The notes under the pieces are model-generated. The model was not told where the DNA came from. It ran no database searches and saw only the letters and a list, made by a program, of their open reading frames with translations. Below are positions 36,594-46,502 of a stretch of DNA of 64,000 nt, in pieces (the stretch's first letter is position 1; each line of letters begins with the position of its first letter). A program made the position numbers and the translations under genes. The stretch lies in the NCBI GenBank assembly GCA_029893765.1, contig JARXZD010000004.1, forward strand, positions 1 through 64,000. The letters are read 5' to 3'. Origin of the DNA: Bacilli bacterium PM5-9 (GTDB lineage Bacteria > Bacillota_I > Bacilli_A > JAJDGJ01).

Positions 36594-37712
36594 CTATCGA
36601 TTTCTTAAGAAAGCAGGAATTTCTAAATCTTGTCCACTCTCAGTTTCTACTTCAATATTTTGTGCATAGTCAGTTTCAACTGTTTTTGCTGCAACTGTAT
36701 CATTGTTTTCAACGTTCGAATTATTTTCAACGTTAGCTTCAGTTTTTTTATCACCATCTAATTCAGGTAAATCAAAACCAGTTGCAATAACAGTAACAAC
36801 CATTTCATCATCAAGGTTATCATTAACAGCAACCCCAAAAATAACATTAATATCTTCATTTCCAGCATACTCTTCAATTACTCTTACAGCTTCATTTGAA
36901 TCCATTAAAGTCATAGAAGGACCACCAGTAACATTGATAATAGCATGTTTTGCACCAGCGATACTAGCTTCAAGTAACGGAGAAGCAATCGCTTGTTTTG
37001 CAGCAACCTCAGCTTTATTATCACCTTGTCCTAACCCAATACCAATTAATGCAGAACCTTTATCTTGCATAACAGATTTAACATCAGCAAAGTCTAAGTT
37101 AACAATTGCAGGTACAGCAATTAAATCCGTAATAGTTTGTACACCTTGAATTAAAATTTTATCAGCTTCAGTAAATGCATCTCCAACTGGAATTGAACCA
37201 ACAAATTCTAATAATTTATCATTTGAAATAATAATTAATGAATCGACATTTCCTTTTAATTCTTCTAATCCATAGATTGAATGTTTAGTTCTTAATTTAC
37301 CTTCAAATGTAAATGGACGTGAAACAATCCCAACAGTCAAAGCACCACTTTCCTTAGCAATTTTTGCAATAACAGGAGCAGCACCAGTACCAGTTCCACC
37401 ACCCATACCAGCAGCAATAAAGACCATGTCTGCACCTTTTAATGCATCACGAATTGCTCCTTCGCTTTCTAAAGCAGCTTGTTTTCCAATTTCTGGATTA
37501 GCTCCAGCACCAAGACCTTTTGTTAAATCACTACCTAATTCAATACGTTTAGATACTCTTGAATTAGCAAGCACTTGTAAATCAGTGTTAGCGATAATTA
37601 ATTCAACACCTTGAATTCCTTCCTCTTGCATTCTAGCAAGCGCGTTGCAACCAGCTCCACCGACTCCAACAACCTTTATATTTGCATATTGATCAAATTC
37701 GATACTTTCCAT
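36594..37712 (-). CDS. ftsZ: Cell division protein FtsZ
   Basis: FtsZ is the tubulin-like GTPase that forms the division ring. The 372 residues carry IKVVGVGGAGCNALARM, the tubulin signature GGGTGTGAAPVIAKIAK, FTEADKILIQGVQ and the T7-loop region FADVKSVMQDKGSALIGIG. A disordered Asn/Thr/Glu-rich linker follows (about 325-355). The conserved C-terminal peptide LEIPAFLRNR, which binds FtsA and SepF, ends the protein. The start has GGAGG upstream. It lies 17 bases after ftsA. Confidence 0.98.
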   Translation of the reverse strand: MESIEFDQYANIKVVGVGGAGCNALARMQEEGIQGVELIIANTDLQVLANSRVSKRIELGSDLTKGLGAGANPEIGKQAALESEGAIRDALKGADMVFIAAGMGGGTGTGAAPVIAKIAKESGALTVGIVSRPFTFEGKLRTKHSIYGLEELKGNVDSLIIISNDKLLEFVGSIPVGDAFTEADKILIQGVQTITDLIAVPAIVNLDFADVKSVMQDKGSALIGIGLGQGDNKAEVAAKQAIASPLLEASIAGAKHAIINVTGGPSMTLMDSNEAVRVIEEYAGNEDINVIFGVAVNDNLDDEMVVTVIATGFDLPELDGDKKTEANVENNSNVENNDTVAAKTVETDYAQNIEVETESGQDLEIPAFLRNR

Positions 37713-37729
37713 AAAAAAACCTCCGATTA

Positions 37730-38989
37730 TTAATTATTAAATATATATCTAACTAAACGCTTAATAAAATCATTTTCTATTACATCATTACTATTATACA
37801 ACAAATTGTTCTTTTCAACAAGGTTAATTGAATCAATGTAATCTTTTTTGTTCACAAATAATTTTATTTCACCCCTTGTGCGACTAAAGCTCGCTTCATG
37901 TTTAATTGCACCTAAACATTTCACATATCCAGAATAGCGAGCACCTAATGTATTTGAATGAATAAATTGGTATGGATATTTATTTCTTTGACTTAAAACA
38001 CAGTCCAATCCATTAATATTATTTCCACCACCACTAATGTATACTAGCTCACCATCTTCGATTTCCAACTCTGCTAATTCTTTATCAATTAAATCAAGAA
38101 TTTCCTCAACTCTAGACTTAGCTACTTCAGAAATAAATGTTTGAGTAATTTCAACTTCATCATCGTTTACTTCATCGTAGTAGCGATAAATCACTAAATC
38201 ATTTATTTCAGCAATATTTAAATTAACATATTTTCTTTTAAACACTTCAGCTTTTGCAAAATCAATTTGCGCACATAATGCTAAATCATTAGTAATTTGT
38301 TTTCCGCCTAATTCAATCGTAGCATAAGCTTTAAGTGTATTGTTTTTAAAATGAGCAATGTTAGTACTTGCAAATCCCATATCGACTATTATTGCACCCG
38401 TTTTCAATGCTGATGGTATTATTGATTCTTCAGAAATAGCAACTATATCTAAACAAACATCAACAACATTAAATCCAGCTTCTTCAACAAGTTTTATTAA
38501 AGGGTATGCAATAACAGTTGGAACTACATAAACACTTGCCTCAAGTTCAATGTATCTTGCTTCTAAACCAACTGGATTTGATACATATCCATATCCATAA
38601 GCTGAATATTTATCAATTGTTACACTAGCAACAAAATCTTTATCATTATCATTCTTTTCAATTATTTTAGATATTCCTAAAGAAACTTCTTCTTTTGAAA
38701 CAACATTATCCTCAGCAATAACATCTACTTTTACTTTATCACTAAATTTTTTACAATGGTTTGAAGGAATAATTAAAATTGTATTTTTAATTTCATAACC
38801 TAACAAAGATATTATTTCTGCTTTTACTTGAGCAATTACCTCTTTAATATCATCACTATCTTCATTGTATGTAAATTCTTTTTCTGTGCTTGCTAAAACA
38901 AAAACTTTAGAATTAAAATATTCTGCAACAACTGCTTTTATAGAATATTCTGATACTTCCAAACACATATATATTTCATTATGTTGCAT
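37730..38989 (-). CDS. ftsA: Cell division protein FtsA
   Basis: FtsA is the actin-like membrane anchor of FtsZ. The 419 residues have MCLEVSEYSIKAVVAEY as the first phosphate-binding strand and GAIIVDMGFASTNIAHFKNN as the second. VYISGGGNNINGLD is the adenosine motif. The C-terminus, DFIKRLVRYIFNN, forms the amphipathic membrane-targeting helix. The first motif departs from the usual D-I/L-G-(S/T) pattern (here LEVSEYS), so ATP binding may be altered. Position (divIB-ftsA-ftsZ) supports the assignment. The start is preceded by GTGGAGGATGA. Confidence 0.9.
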   Translation of the reverse strand: MQHNEIYMCLEVSEYSIKAVVAEYFNSKVFVLASTEKEFTYNEDSDDIKEVIAQVKAEIISLLGYEIKNTILIIPSNHCKKFSDKVKVDVIAEDNVVSKEEVSLGISKIIEKNDNDKDFVASVTIDKYSAYGYGYVSNPVGLEARYIELEASVYVVPTVIAYPLIKLVEEAGFNVVDVCLDIVAISEESIIPSALKTGAIIVDMGFASTNIAHFKNNTLKAYATIELGGKQITNDLALCAQIDFAKAEVFKRKYVNLNIAEINDLVIYRYYDEVNDDEVEITQTFISEVAKSRVEEILDLIDKELAELEIEDGELVYISGGGNNINGLDCVLSQRNKYPYQFIHSNTLGARYSGYVKCLGAIKHEASFSRTRGEIKLFVNKKDYIDSINLVEKNNLLYNSNDVIENDFIKRLVRYIFNN

Positions 38990-39051
38990 CTAATCATCCT
39001 CCACTCTTTATAATTATACTATAACAATTATAATTAATAAAGTTCATTTGC

Positions 39052-39813
39052 TTATTTACATTTTTTTACCACAGCTTTATTTTCTGTATCAATATATTCA
39101 ATATAAGAACATTTATATTTTGTATTTGCAGCAAAATTATGATAATTAACACCAACTTTAACTATTGAATCTAAATTAGCATTTATATATAATTTTTTCT
39201 CACCACTCATTACAAACCTAAAAAACTCTTTATCGTATGATTTTGGCATATAAATAATTTGTGATATTTCATTTGTTACTGATTCATCTAATTCACTTAA
39301 CTTTTCAACTAATTTATCCTGAATACTTTTATCGACACTTGAATATAATTCAGGTACTACTGCTAAATATTTTTTTAAGTTATTTCCATCATAAATAATT
39401 TTATTATTTTTTTCATCATAAAAAATTATTTTCTTATCTTTATTCGTATAAAAAAGTAGCCTATTTTCTTTTATATCAATTTGCATATCTTGAAAAAACC
39501 CATTTTTTACACTAATACTTGTAAACATCTTACTATTTTTAAGTTTGCTTGAAACTAAAAAACTAGGCTTTAAAAAATTAAATTGATTTTCATGAATACC
39601 AGCAATTTTCTTGATTTCAGCATCACTATACCTTTGATTACCATTAATACTAATTTCACCAACTTTTGATAATGGGCTAACTAGATAAACAAGAATAATA
39701 AGTGCAATAACAATCATAATTGTTCTTCTTACTTTGACTTTTTTCTTTTTTCTTTCTTGAGCAATCTTTATTTTTTGATAGTACTCAATATCATATAAAC
39801 TATTCTTCTTCAT
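39052..39813 (-). CDS. divIB: Cell division protein DivIB/FtsQ
   Basis: This bitopic membrane protein of the divisome (FtsQ/DivIB) has 253 residues. A basic cytoplasmic tail (ERKKKKVKVRR) precedes one membrane segment, IMIVIALIILVYLVSPL (about 32-48). A POTRA domain beginning VGEISINGNQRYSDAEIKKI (about 51-70) follows, and then a beta domain. It overlaps murB by 14 bases and precedes ftsA, the usual gene order. The extracellular gamma tail seen in Bacillus is short or missing here, as the protein ends soon after YIEYIDTENKAVVKKC. Confidence 0.9.
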   Translation of the reverse strand: MKKNSLYDIEYYQKIKIAQERKKKKVKVRRTIMIVIALIILVYLVSPLSKVGEISINGNQRYSDAEIKKIAGIHENQFNFLKPSFLVSSKLKNSKMFTSISVKNGFFQDMQIDIKENRLLFYTNKDKKIIFYDEKNNKIIYDGNNLKKYLAVVPELYSSVDKSIQDKLVEKLSELDESVTNEISQIIYMPKSYDKEFFRFVMSGEKKLYINANLDSIVKVGVNYHNFAANTKYKCSYIEYIDTENKAVVKKCK

Positions 39814-40717
39814 CGAAATTCACTAACTCAATCTCAGTTTTTAATTCAATTTCACTTGTTTCATACACTTTATCTTTTACATAGTTAATCAAATCGTAAA
39901 TGTCTTTTGCACTAGCACGATCTAAATTAATAATAAAGTTACTATGTTTTATTGAAACCTGTGCATCATTTATATGATAACCTCTCAATTTAGCTTGATC
40001 AATTAATTGCCACGAATATAAACTATCACTTGGGTTTTTAAATACTGAACCTGCACTAAAAGCATCATAAGGTTGGGTAGATTGTCTTCTTTGTTTTCTT
40101 TGTTCAATTAATTCAATAATATCATCTTTATCATGTTCTACTAAAGCAATATCTACAGCTAAAACAATCCAATCACGATGTTTTTGTAAAATCGAATGAC
40201 GATAGCTAAATTCCATTTCAGATTTATCAACCCATTCTTGTTTACCATTTCGATATAATAAAACTCGTGTAATAATATCTGACATTTCTTTTTTATATGC
40301 ACCTGCATTCATGAAAACTGAACCACCAATTAATCCAGGTATTCCACTAGCAAACTCTAACCCACTTAAACCTTCTTTAGCACTTTGGAATGCTAAATTT
40401 ATTAAATTCACACCACACATAGCATAAATATTATTACCACTTATTTCATAACTATCTAGTTTTCTTGTAGAAATCACAATACCACTAAAAACATTATCTG
40501 ATACTAAAACGTTTGATCCATTACCTAATACAAAATATTTAATCTTATTTTCTAAGGCATAATCAATTGTTTTTGTTACATCACTAAAACTTGCAGCATC
40601 AACATATACTAAAGCTGGTCCACCAACACGATATGTTGTATATTTATATAATGGTTCATTTTTAAATATATTCATAACTCCTAATTTTTTTAAATCAGTT
40701 ATTATTTTATTTTCCAT
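39800..40717 (-). CDS. murB: UDP-N-acetylenolpyruvoylglucosamine reductase
   Basis: MurB is a flavoprotein reducing UDP-GlcNAc-enolpyruvate to UDP-MurNAc in peptidoglycan synthesis. The 305 residues contain the FAD-binding segments YTTYRVGGPALVYV, YFVLGNGSNVLVSD and LSGLEFASGIPGLIGGSVFM, with EFSYRHSIL. FSAGSVFKNP carries the catalytic serine, giving a type IIb-like layout. I start at ATG 40717, preceded by GGTGA; a GTG further up is part of that site. It overlaps murG by 11 bases. Confidence 0.96.
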   Translation of the reverse strand: MENKIITDLKKLGVMNIFKNEPLYKYTTYRVGGPALVYVDAASFSDVTKTIDYALENKIKYFVLGNGSNVLVSDNVFSGIVISTRKLDSYEISGNNIYAMCGVNLINLAFQSAKEGLSGLEFASGIPGLIGGSVFMNAGAYKKEMSDIITRVLLYRNGKQEWVDKSEMEFSYRHSILQKHRDWIVLAVDIALVEHDKDDIIELIEQRKQRRQSTQPYDAFSAGSVFKNPSDSLYSWQLIDQAKLRGYHINDAQVSIKHSNFIINLDRASAKDIYDLINYVKDKVYETSEIELKTEIELVNFDEEE

Positions 40718-41789
40718 TTTTTTCACCAACTTTTTTCTTAATTAAGTTAAAAATATTCATTGCACTATCATTGTAATTAAAAACCTTTGTATTTTTTTCC
40801 ATTTCAAACAATTTATTTTCATCAACGATTAAACTATCAATTTCTTTAACTAAATTAGTTTTAAGCATTTCATTTTCTTCACACATAATTGCACATTTTG
40901 CATCGACTAAAGAAATTGCATTATGGTATTGATGATTATTAGTAACATGAATACTCGGAATTAAAATTGAAGGTTTGTTGGCTGAAATAATTTCAGTCAA
41001 TGCTGAAGCACCAGCACGGGATACAATTAAATCACAAGCCTTAATTAAACTTGTAAGTTTATTTTCATAAGAAATAATTTTTACATTTTTTTCAAAATCT
41101 AAATCTTGGTATCTTTCATAATAATCATTACCACAAATATATATTAATTGATAATTTTCAATTTCTTTCTCATTTAAAATATCAAACATAATATTATCTA
41201 TTGTTTGACTCCCTTGTGAGCCCATAACAATTAAAACAGTCGGCATATCATTACTTAAATCATAATCATTCAAATTAGCAATATCACTTTGCATAACATG
41301 ATAACTAGTTGGATTACCAAGACAATAGACATTATCCTTACTAACTTGATCTTGTAAATCATAAGATGTAATTAAAGCATCTACTTTTGATGCAAGCACT
41401 TTATTTGATTTACCAATGATTGAATTTTGTTCATGAAGTAATGTTATAATTTTTTTATTTTGAGCTGCTTTTAAAATAGAATATGAAGTGTAACCACCAA
41501 ATCCAATAACAACGTCTGGCTTAAAATCTTCAATTATTTTTTCACTTTTCTTGATATTCTTAAAAACATCAAAATATCCTTTAGCTTTTTTTAAAACACT
41601 TCCACTTGGTGTTTTTAAATCTAAACCAATGAAATCATAGCCATGTTCAGCTACTTTTGTTGCTTCAATACGATATTTAGATCCAACAAACAAAATAGTA
41701 CTATCATTATGTTTTGAAATATAATCAGCTAAAGCTATTGCTGGATACAAATGACCACCAGTACCACCAGCACTAAATATTATTCTCAT
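40707..41789 (-). CDS. murG: UDP-N-acetylglucosamine transferase MurG
   Basis: MurG adds GlcNAc to lipid I to make lipid II on the inner membrane face. The 360 residues begin MRIIFSAGGTGGHLYPAIAL, with the glycine-rich donor-site loop at residues 8-13. GFGGYTSYSILKAA and LLHEQNSIIGKSNK follow in the N-domain. VMGSQGSQTIDNIM and VSRAGASALTEIISANKPSI form the UDP-GlcNAc site. The start has AAAAGGTGA upstream. It follows murD by 4 bases; the ftsW/spoVE gene often found here is absent. Confidence 0.97.
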   Translation of the reverse strand: MRIIFSAGGTGGHLYPAIALADYISKHNDSTILFVGSKYRIEATKVAEHGYDFIGLDLKTPSGSVLKKAKGYFDVFKNIKKSEKIIEDFKPDVVIGFGGYTSYSILKAAQNKKIITLLHEQNSIIGKSNKVLASKVDALITSYDLQDQVSKDNVYCLGNPTSYHVMQSDIANLNDYDLSNDMPTVLIVMGSQGSQTIDNIMFDILNEKEIENYQLIYICGNDYYERYQDLDFEKNVKIISYENKLTSLIKACDLIVSRAGASALTEIISANKPSILIPSIHVTNNHQYHNAISLVDAKCAIMCEENEMLKTNLVKEIDSLIVDENKLFEMEKNTKVFNYNDSAMNIFNLIKKKVGEKNGK

Positions 41790-41793
41790 ATTA

Positions 41794-43098
41794 TCACCTT
41801 TTTATCAATTTATTAAAATGTCTTCCTCTTTGCTCATAATTATCATATTGATCAAATGAAGAAGTTGCTGGAGAAAATAAAATATTTTTATTATCAACAT
41901 TCTCTTCAATATAATCAACTACTTCAATTAAATTTTCAAATTCAATTACCTTTTTTTGTAAACTACTAAATTCAGTTTTAATTTCACCAAACGCTAAAAC
42001 CAATTCAATATTATCTAAACTATCTATTAAAGCATTCATTTCACTAAAATTTAAGCCCTTATTAAAACCACCAATTATTAAAACAGTTTCATGTCCTTTT
42101 AAAGCATTGATTGCTGTAATTGTCGAATCCGGAGTTGTAGATTTTGAATCATTATAATAGATATTATTTTTCATTCCTACTACTCTTTCTAATCTAAACT
42201 CAACACCTTTAAAATCATATACAACATCTTGAATAACTTTTGTTGAAACATCCATTAGTTTTGCATAACAAATAGCTACAAGTATATTATAAAGATTATG
42301 TTTACCAATGATTTGTACTTTATTAGTATCAATGATAGCTTCATCTTTAAAATACAACCAATCATCCTTTAAATAAGCATCACTTTTCTTTTCTAATGAA
42401 TAACCAATTATTTGTGCTTTAACATCTTTAACATACTCATTAACAAGTTTATCATCTTCATTTAATATATAATAATCACTATTATCTTGATTTTTATAAA
42501 TATCAAGTTTTGATTTATAATATGATTCAACACTTGGCATATAATCTAAATGATCAGGTGCTAAATTTATAATTGAAGCAATCTTAGGTCTAAAAGAATC
42601 AATACCCATTAATTGAAAACTAGATAACTCTAAAATAACAATATTACCTTTATTATGCTCTAATACAACATCAGATAATGGTAGCCCAATGTTACCAGCA
42701 CAATAAACATTATCAAAAGCTTTTTTAAAAATATCATAAATTAAAGTTGTAGTTGTTGTTTTACCATTAGTACCAGTTAATGCTAAATTAATATTATCTG
42801 AATACATATATGCTAATTCAATTTCACTAATAATTTTAATATTTTTTTCTAACGCCTTTTTTACAAAAGGAATATAATATGGAACACCAGGATTTTTAAC
42901 AATAAACTCCCAATTTTCTTCAAGTAAACTTTCAGGATGTCCATTTTCATAAACAACAATATCACCTAAAATTTCTTTATCTTCTTTAGTAAGTTCATTG
43001 TTAATAGTTACAATAATTTCATATCCTTGTTTTTTTAACAATTTTATTGCAGCATGTCCAGAGCGTTGTAAACCAATTACCAAAACTTTTTTAGACAA
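41794..43098 (-). CDS. murD: UDP-N-acetylmuramoyl-L-alanine--D-glutamate ligase
   Basis: MurD adds D-glutamate to the peptidoglycan precursor. The 434 residues contain the ATP-binding P-loop LTGTNGKTTTTTLIY (about residue 112), the LAPDHLDYMPSVESYYKSK region and YNDSKSTTPDSTITAINALK in the C-domain. The N-terminal Rossmann-like domain begins KVLVIGLQRSGHAAIKLL. It overlaps mraY by 8 bases. The length is slightly under the average for MurD, but all motifs are present. Confidence 0.97.
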   Translation of the reverse strand: MSKKVLVIGLQRSGHAAIKLLKKQGYEIIVTINNELTKEDKEILGDIVVYENGHPESLLEENWEFIVKNPGVPYYIPFVKKALEKNIKIISEIELAYMYSDNINLALTGTNGKTTTTTLIYDIFKKAFDNVYCAGNIGLPLSDVVLEHNKGNIVILELSSFQLMGIDSFRPKIASIINLAPDHLDYMPSVESYYKSKLDIYKNQDNSDYYILNEDDKLVNEYVKDVKAQIIGYSLEKKSDAYLKDDWLYFKDEAIIDTNKVQIIGKHNLYNILVAICYAKLMDVSTKVIQDVVYDFKGVEFRLERVVGMKNNIYYNDSKSTTPDSTITAINALKGHETVLIIGGFNKGLNFSEMNALIDSLDNIELVLAFGEIKTEFSSLQKKVIEFENLIEVVDYIEENVDNKNILFSPATSSFDQYDNYEQRGRHFNKLIKR

Positions 43099-44068
43099 AG
43101 TAAATCACCATCCCTAATACTCCAAAAACAAAACCAAATGCATAGAATAATAATACCGTTCCACTCTCTTTTAAATTAGACATTTCAAAATGATGATGTA
43201 ATGGAGCCATTCTAAAAAATCTTTTCTTTGTTTTTTTATAGTATAAGATTTGTATAACAACTGATACTGCTTCTAAAACAAAAACCATACCAATAATAAT
43301 TGATAGTAATTCAACTTTTAAAAGTAAAGCAATTACAGCATAAAATCCACCTAAAGCAAGCGAACCTGTATCGCCCATAAAAACACGAGCAGGTTTTTTA
43401 TTAAATATATAGAAACCTAATAGACCACCAATTAATGCACCAATATAAACTAATTCAACAGCTTGTGATTGAACATATGCAATTATTGCCATAAAAGCAA
43501 GGGCTATAGCAACCGTAATTGAAGAAAGGCCATCTAAACCATCCGTAAAGTTAATTGCATTTGAATAAGCCATAAACATTATTAACGCAAAAACTACATA
43601 TAGTTGATGCATATTTATATCAAAAAAGAAGAAATTAACACTTGTCATTTCATTACTAGAAAACAATTCTGGATAAACAATAATCAAAACAATCGTAACA
43701 AGAGCTTGTAACAAAAGTTTTGCTTTTGGACTAACACCATCATTTTGTTTTTTTATAACAATCAATAAATCATCTAATAATCCTATTAAGAAAAAACCAA
43801 TAAAAACAATTGTGATTGCTAAACCATGATTGCTAAAGAAATAATCTTTTCTAAACAACAGCATTGTTAAAATGGTTGCTAAAACAAAGACAATTCCTCC
43901 CATTGTTGGTGTTCCCTGTTTACTCAAATGTGATTTTGGCCCATCTTCTCTAATGCTTTGCCCAAATTTAAGTTTATGTAAAATTGGTATGAAAAAGGGC
44001 ATAATCACTGTTGTAATTATGCATGAAATAACTAATGTTATTAGTGCAATTTTAATTTCGTAATCCAT
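43091..44068 (-). CDS. mraY: Phospho-N-acetylmuramoyl-pentapeptide transferase
   Basis: MraY makes lipid I at the membrane. The 325 residues form about ten hydrophobic segments. KSHLSKQGTPTMGGIVFVLA (about residue 45), IGLLDDLLIVIKKQNDG, NAINFTDGLDGLSS and RVFMGDTGSLALGG, with the acidic active-site residues, are all present. MAPLHHHFEMSNLKES is the conserved histidine-rich cytoplasmic loop. The start has TGGAGGA upstream. It lies between the penicillin-binding protein and murD, as in the classical cluster. Confidence 0.97.
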   Translation of the reverse strand: MDYEIKIALITLVISCIITTVIMPFFIPILHKLKFGQSIREDGPKSHLSKQGTPTMGGIVFVLATILTMLLFRKDYFFSNHGLAITIVFIGFFLIGLLDDLLIVIKKQNDGVSPKAKLLLQALVTIVLIIVYPELFSSNEMTSVNFFFFDINMHQLYVVFALIMFMAYSNAINFTDGLDGLSSITVAIALAFMAIIAYVQSQAVELVYIGALIGGLLGFYIFNKKPARVFMGDTGSLALGGFYAVIALLLKVELLSIIIGMVFVLEAVSVVIQILYYKKTKKRFFRMAPLHHHFEMSNLKESGTVLLFYAFGFVFGVLGMVIYFV

Positions 44069-44080
44069 TAAATTCCTCCA

Positions 44081-46213
44081 TTATTTCAATTTAACTTTTA
44101 TTATATTTTTTTCACTAAGTTTTTTTCCAACTTTAATGTTTTGTGAAACAACATACCCTTTTCCACTTGTTTCAACTTTAATATTTAATAATGAAGCATA
44201 TTTTAAAACATCAGATTTAGAAAAACCAGTCAAATCTATCATATTATAATATTTACTTTCAGTTAGTAAAAAAACTTTTTGTGAGTTACTAATTTTTGAA
44301 TAAGGAAGTGGAGATTGATTTAATACTGTTTTACCATTTCCTAGAACAAAATAATCCACTTTACTATTATCTAATTTTTTTGTGGAATAATCAATACTTT
44401 TATTAATAAAAGACTCAATTTGATAAACACCACTATTTGTTTTCTTTTTACTAGCTTTTTTATCCTGATCACTGTTTAAATAAGCAAGAGTATTACTTGA
44501 AACATTTTTAATAAATTTAGAACGAGCTGCATAAGATGGCGAACTATCATCTTTTGTTACTAAATATACAATAATATCTGGATCACTAGCAGGAGCTGCC
44601 ATTAAAAATGAAGTGTAATAACAAGTTTCACATGTTTGATATTTTCCATTTTTTACATATTCAGCCGTTCCTGTTTTACCAGCAATTTTATAATTATCAA
44701 TTCGATAATGCTTATATCCAGTACCTTTTTCATTTTCAACAACTTTACTCATTAATTTAAGCATTTTTTCAGATGTATTTTTTGAAATTGGCTTTCCTAC
44801 TTCAGTAGGTTTAAATACCTTATTAACTTCACCATTTGAATCAACAATCTTACTTGTAATATATGGTTTCATCATCGTACCATTGTTTGTAATCGCACTA
44901 AATGCTTGAATAAGTTGAACAGGAGTAATTGAACTTGCTTGACCAAATCCAGTTGTATATTGTTCTTGTTTTAAATCAAAAACTTTATAACCATTATTTT
45001 CACCAGCAATTTCAATACCAGTCTTTTTAAAGAATTTAAATTTATTCAAGTATTCTTCATACACACTAGTATTTAAATAATTTCTAAATAAATGAACAAT
45101 CCCAGTATTTGAAGATCTCATAAATCCTTCATCATAACTTATAGTACCCCAGTTATTATTTTCGTAGTTTTTTATTGTTTGAACAACTTTTCCTCCGCTT
45201 TTAATGCCAACTGGACCAGAGTAATATTTCGCTTTACCATCATAAACTTTACTATCCATTGCTGCTGCATATGTAAAAGTTTTCATTGTTGAACCTGGTT
45301 CAAATACCAATGAAACAAACGGATTAGTATAATCTTTAATATTTAACTTATTTGGATTGAATGTTGGTCTATTGCTTAATGCTAGTACTTCATTAGTCTT
45401 TGCATTTGTAACAACTGCTAATGCAAATTTAGCTTTATTAGTTTTCAACATTTCTTCCATATTTGATTCAACAATTCTTTGAATATTATTATCCAATGTC
45501 AAATAAACATCAGCACCATCTTTAGCGTGTTCTTGATATAATTCTTTTTTCTCATAACCACTACTATCTACTTGATATTTCTTTTTCCCGTTTTTACCAC
45601 TTAATAGTTCATCATAAGTTGCTTCAACGCCTAATTTTCCAACTGTTTTATTTTCCTTTTCATCATATGTAGCATAACCAATTGTACTAGATGCAAAAGT
45701 CCCATTCGGATAATATCTTGATACAACTTCTTCAAACTCAATTCCAGTTAATCCTAATTTTTCAATTTTTTCCTTTTGTGATAAGCTTAAACCCTTACCT
45801 GCACTACCTAAGTATGTTTGATAATATTTTTTAGGATCTTTACTTAAATTATCCAAAATATTTTTCTCTTTAGTTTTTAAAATAGGAGCTAATTTTTTAG
45901 CATATTCACTTGGATTAGTTACATGCGCAGGTTTATCATTTATATCATCGTATCTTTCTTGATTTAAATAGGCAACGATTGTATATGTATATGTATCTTT
46001 TGCAATCACATCACCATTTCGATCATATATGCTTCCTCTTTTTGCAGTTATATCAATTTCTTTTATACTTTTTTCTTTTGCATAACCACTTATGTCTGCG
46101 CCACTAACTAAATGCTTTCCAGTAATATTTATATATAATATATTAATAAACAATATAAAAAAGATTACTAAAAAAGCAATATGAAGAGCCTTTATTGCTT
46201 TATTATTTAACAT
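44081..46213 (-). CDS. Division-specific penicillin-binding protein (class B, PBP2B/FtsI type) with PASTA domain
   Basis: This is a septal peptidoglycan transpeptidase. The 710 residues have an N-terminal membrane segment (about 8-30), a dimerisation domain opening DITAKRGSIYDRNGDVIAKD, and a transpeptidase domain. The transpeptidase has STMK (about residue 309), SSN (about 367) and KTG in KIAGKTGTAEYVK (about 514). The last 100 residues hold one or two PASTA units (YYNMIDLTGFSKSDVLKYAS, ending KKLSEKNIIKVKLK), as in Bacillus PBP2B and SpoVD. It overlaps the ftsL-like gene by 11 bases. Its place in the cluster makes it the FtsI equivalent. Confidence 0.94.
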   Translation of the reverse strand: MLNNKAIKALHIAFLVIFFILFINILYINITGKHLVSGADISGYAKEKSIKEIDITAKRGSIYDRNGDVIAKDTYTYTIVAYLNQERYDDINDKPAHVTNPSEYAKKLAPILKTKEKNILDNLSKDPKKYYQTYLGSAGKGLSLSQKEKIEKLGLTGIEFEEVVSRYYPNGTFASSTIGYATYDEKENKTVGKLGVEATYDELLSGKNGKKKYQVDSSGYEKKELYQEHAKDGADVYLTLDNNIQRIVESNMEEMLKTNKAKFALAVVTNAKTNEVLALSNRPTFNPNKLNIKDYTNPFVSLVFEPGSTMKTFTYAAAMDSKVYDGKAKYYSGPVGIKSGGKVVQTIKNYENNNWGTISYDEGFMRSSNTGIVHLFRNYLNTSVYEEYLNKFKFFKKTGIEIAGENNGYKVFDLKQEQYTTGFGQASSITPVQLIQAFSAITNNGTMMKPYITSKIVDSNGEVNKVFKPTEVGKPISKNTSEKMLKLMSKVVENEKGTGYKHYRIDNYKIAGKTGTAEYVKNGKYQTCETCYYTSFLMAAPASDPDIIVYLVTKDDSSPSYAARSKFIKNVSSNTLAYLNSDQDKKASKKKTNSGVYQIESFINKSIDYSTKKLDNSKVDYFVLGNGKTVLNQSPLPYSKISNSQKVFLLTESKYYNMIDLTGFSKSDVLKYASLLNIKVETSGKGYVVSQNIKVGKKLSEKNIIKVKLK

Positions 46214-46496
46214 TTTTTATCGTACCTTCACGGTTTTTCAAACCATTTTTTTGAGCAATATTACTCATTCTTTCAAATGAACTCAACTCATCAATTTTTA
46301 TTTTCAAAGTTTGATTAGTGCTCTTTAATTCAGTATTTTCATTTTCAATTTTATATAAATTTTGTTTTAAATTTACATTATAATTTTTTAAAAGAGTAGC
46401 ACTCACTAAATATAAAACAACAATCGCAAAGAAAACTACTTTATATTTACTTGTTAATGATTGCTTACTATTTCTTTTTTTAACTACCTTTTTCAT
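46203..46496 (-). CDS. ftsL: FtsL-like septum protein
   Basis: The 97-residue bitopic protein has a basic tail (KKVVKKRNSKQS), one membrane segment (YKVVFFAIVVLYLVSATLL, about 19-37) and a short coiled coil (LYKIENENTELKSTNQTLKI, about 52-71). It ends in SNIAQKNGLKNREGTI, which resembles the ERI-A-K-GL end of FtsL/DivIC proteins. Identity rests on topology and position between rsmH and the penicillin-binding protein, since FtsL sequences are poorly conserved. The start has AAAGGAGTGAGA upstream. Confidence 0.82.
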   Translation of the reverse strand: MKKVVKKRNSKQSLTSKYKVVFFAIVVLYLVSATLLKNYNVNLKQNLYKIENENTELKSTNQTLKIKIDELSSFERMSNIAQKNGLKNREGTIKNVK

Positions 46497-46502
46497 CTAA
46501 TC

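Noticed and set aside
36703-37149. Open frame of 148 codons on the plus strand opposite ftsZ
   Set aside because: It is antisense to a certain gene. It has no ribosome binding site, and its Ser/Thr/Ile-rich composition is what the complement of an AT-rich coding strand gives.
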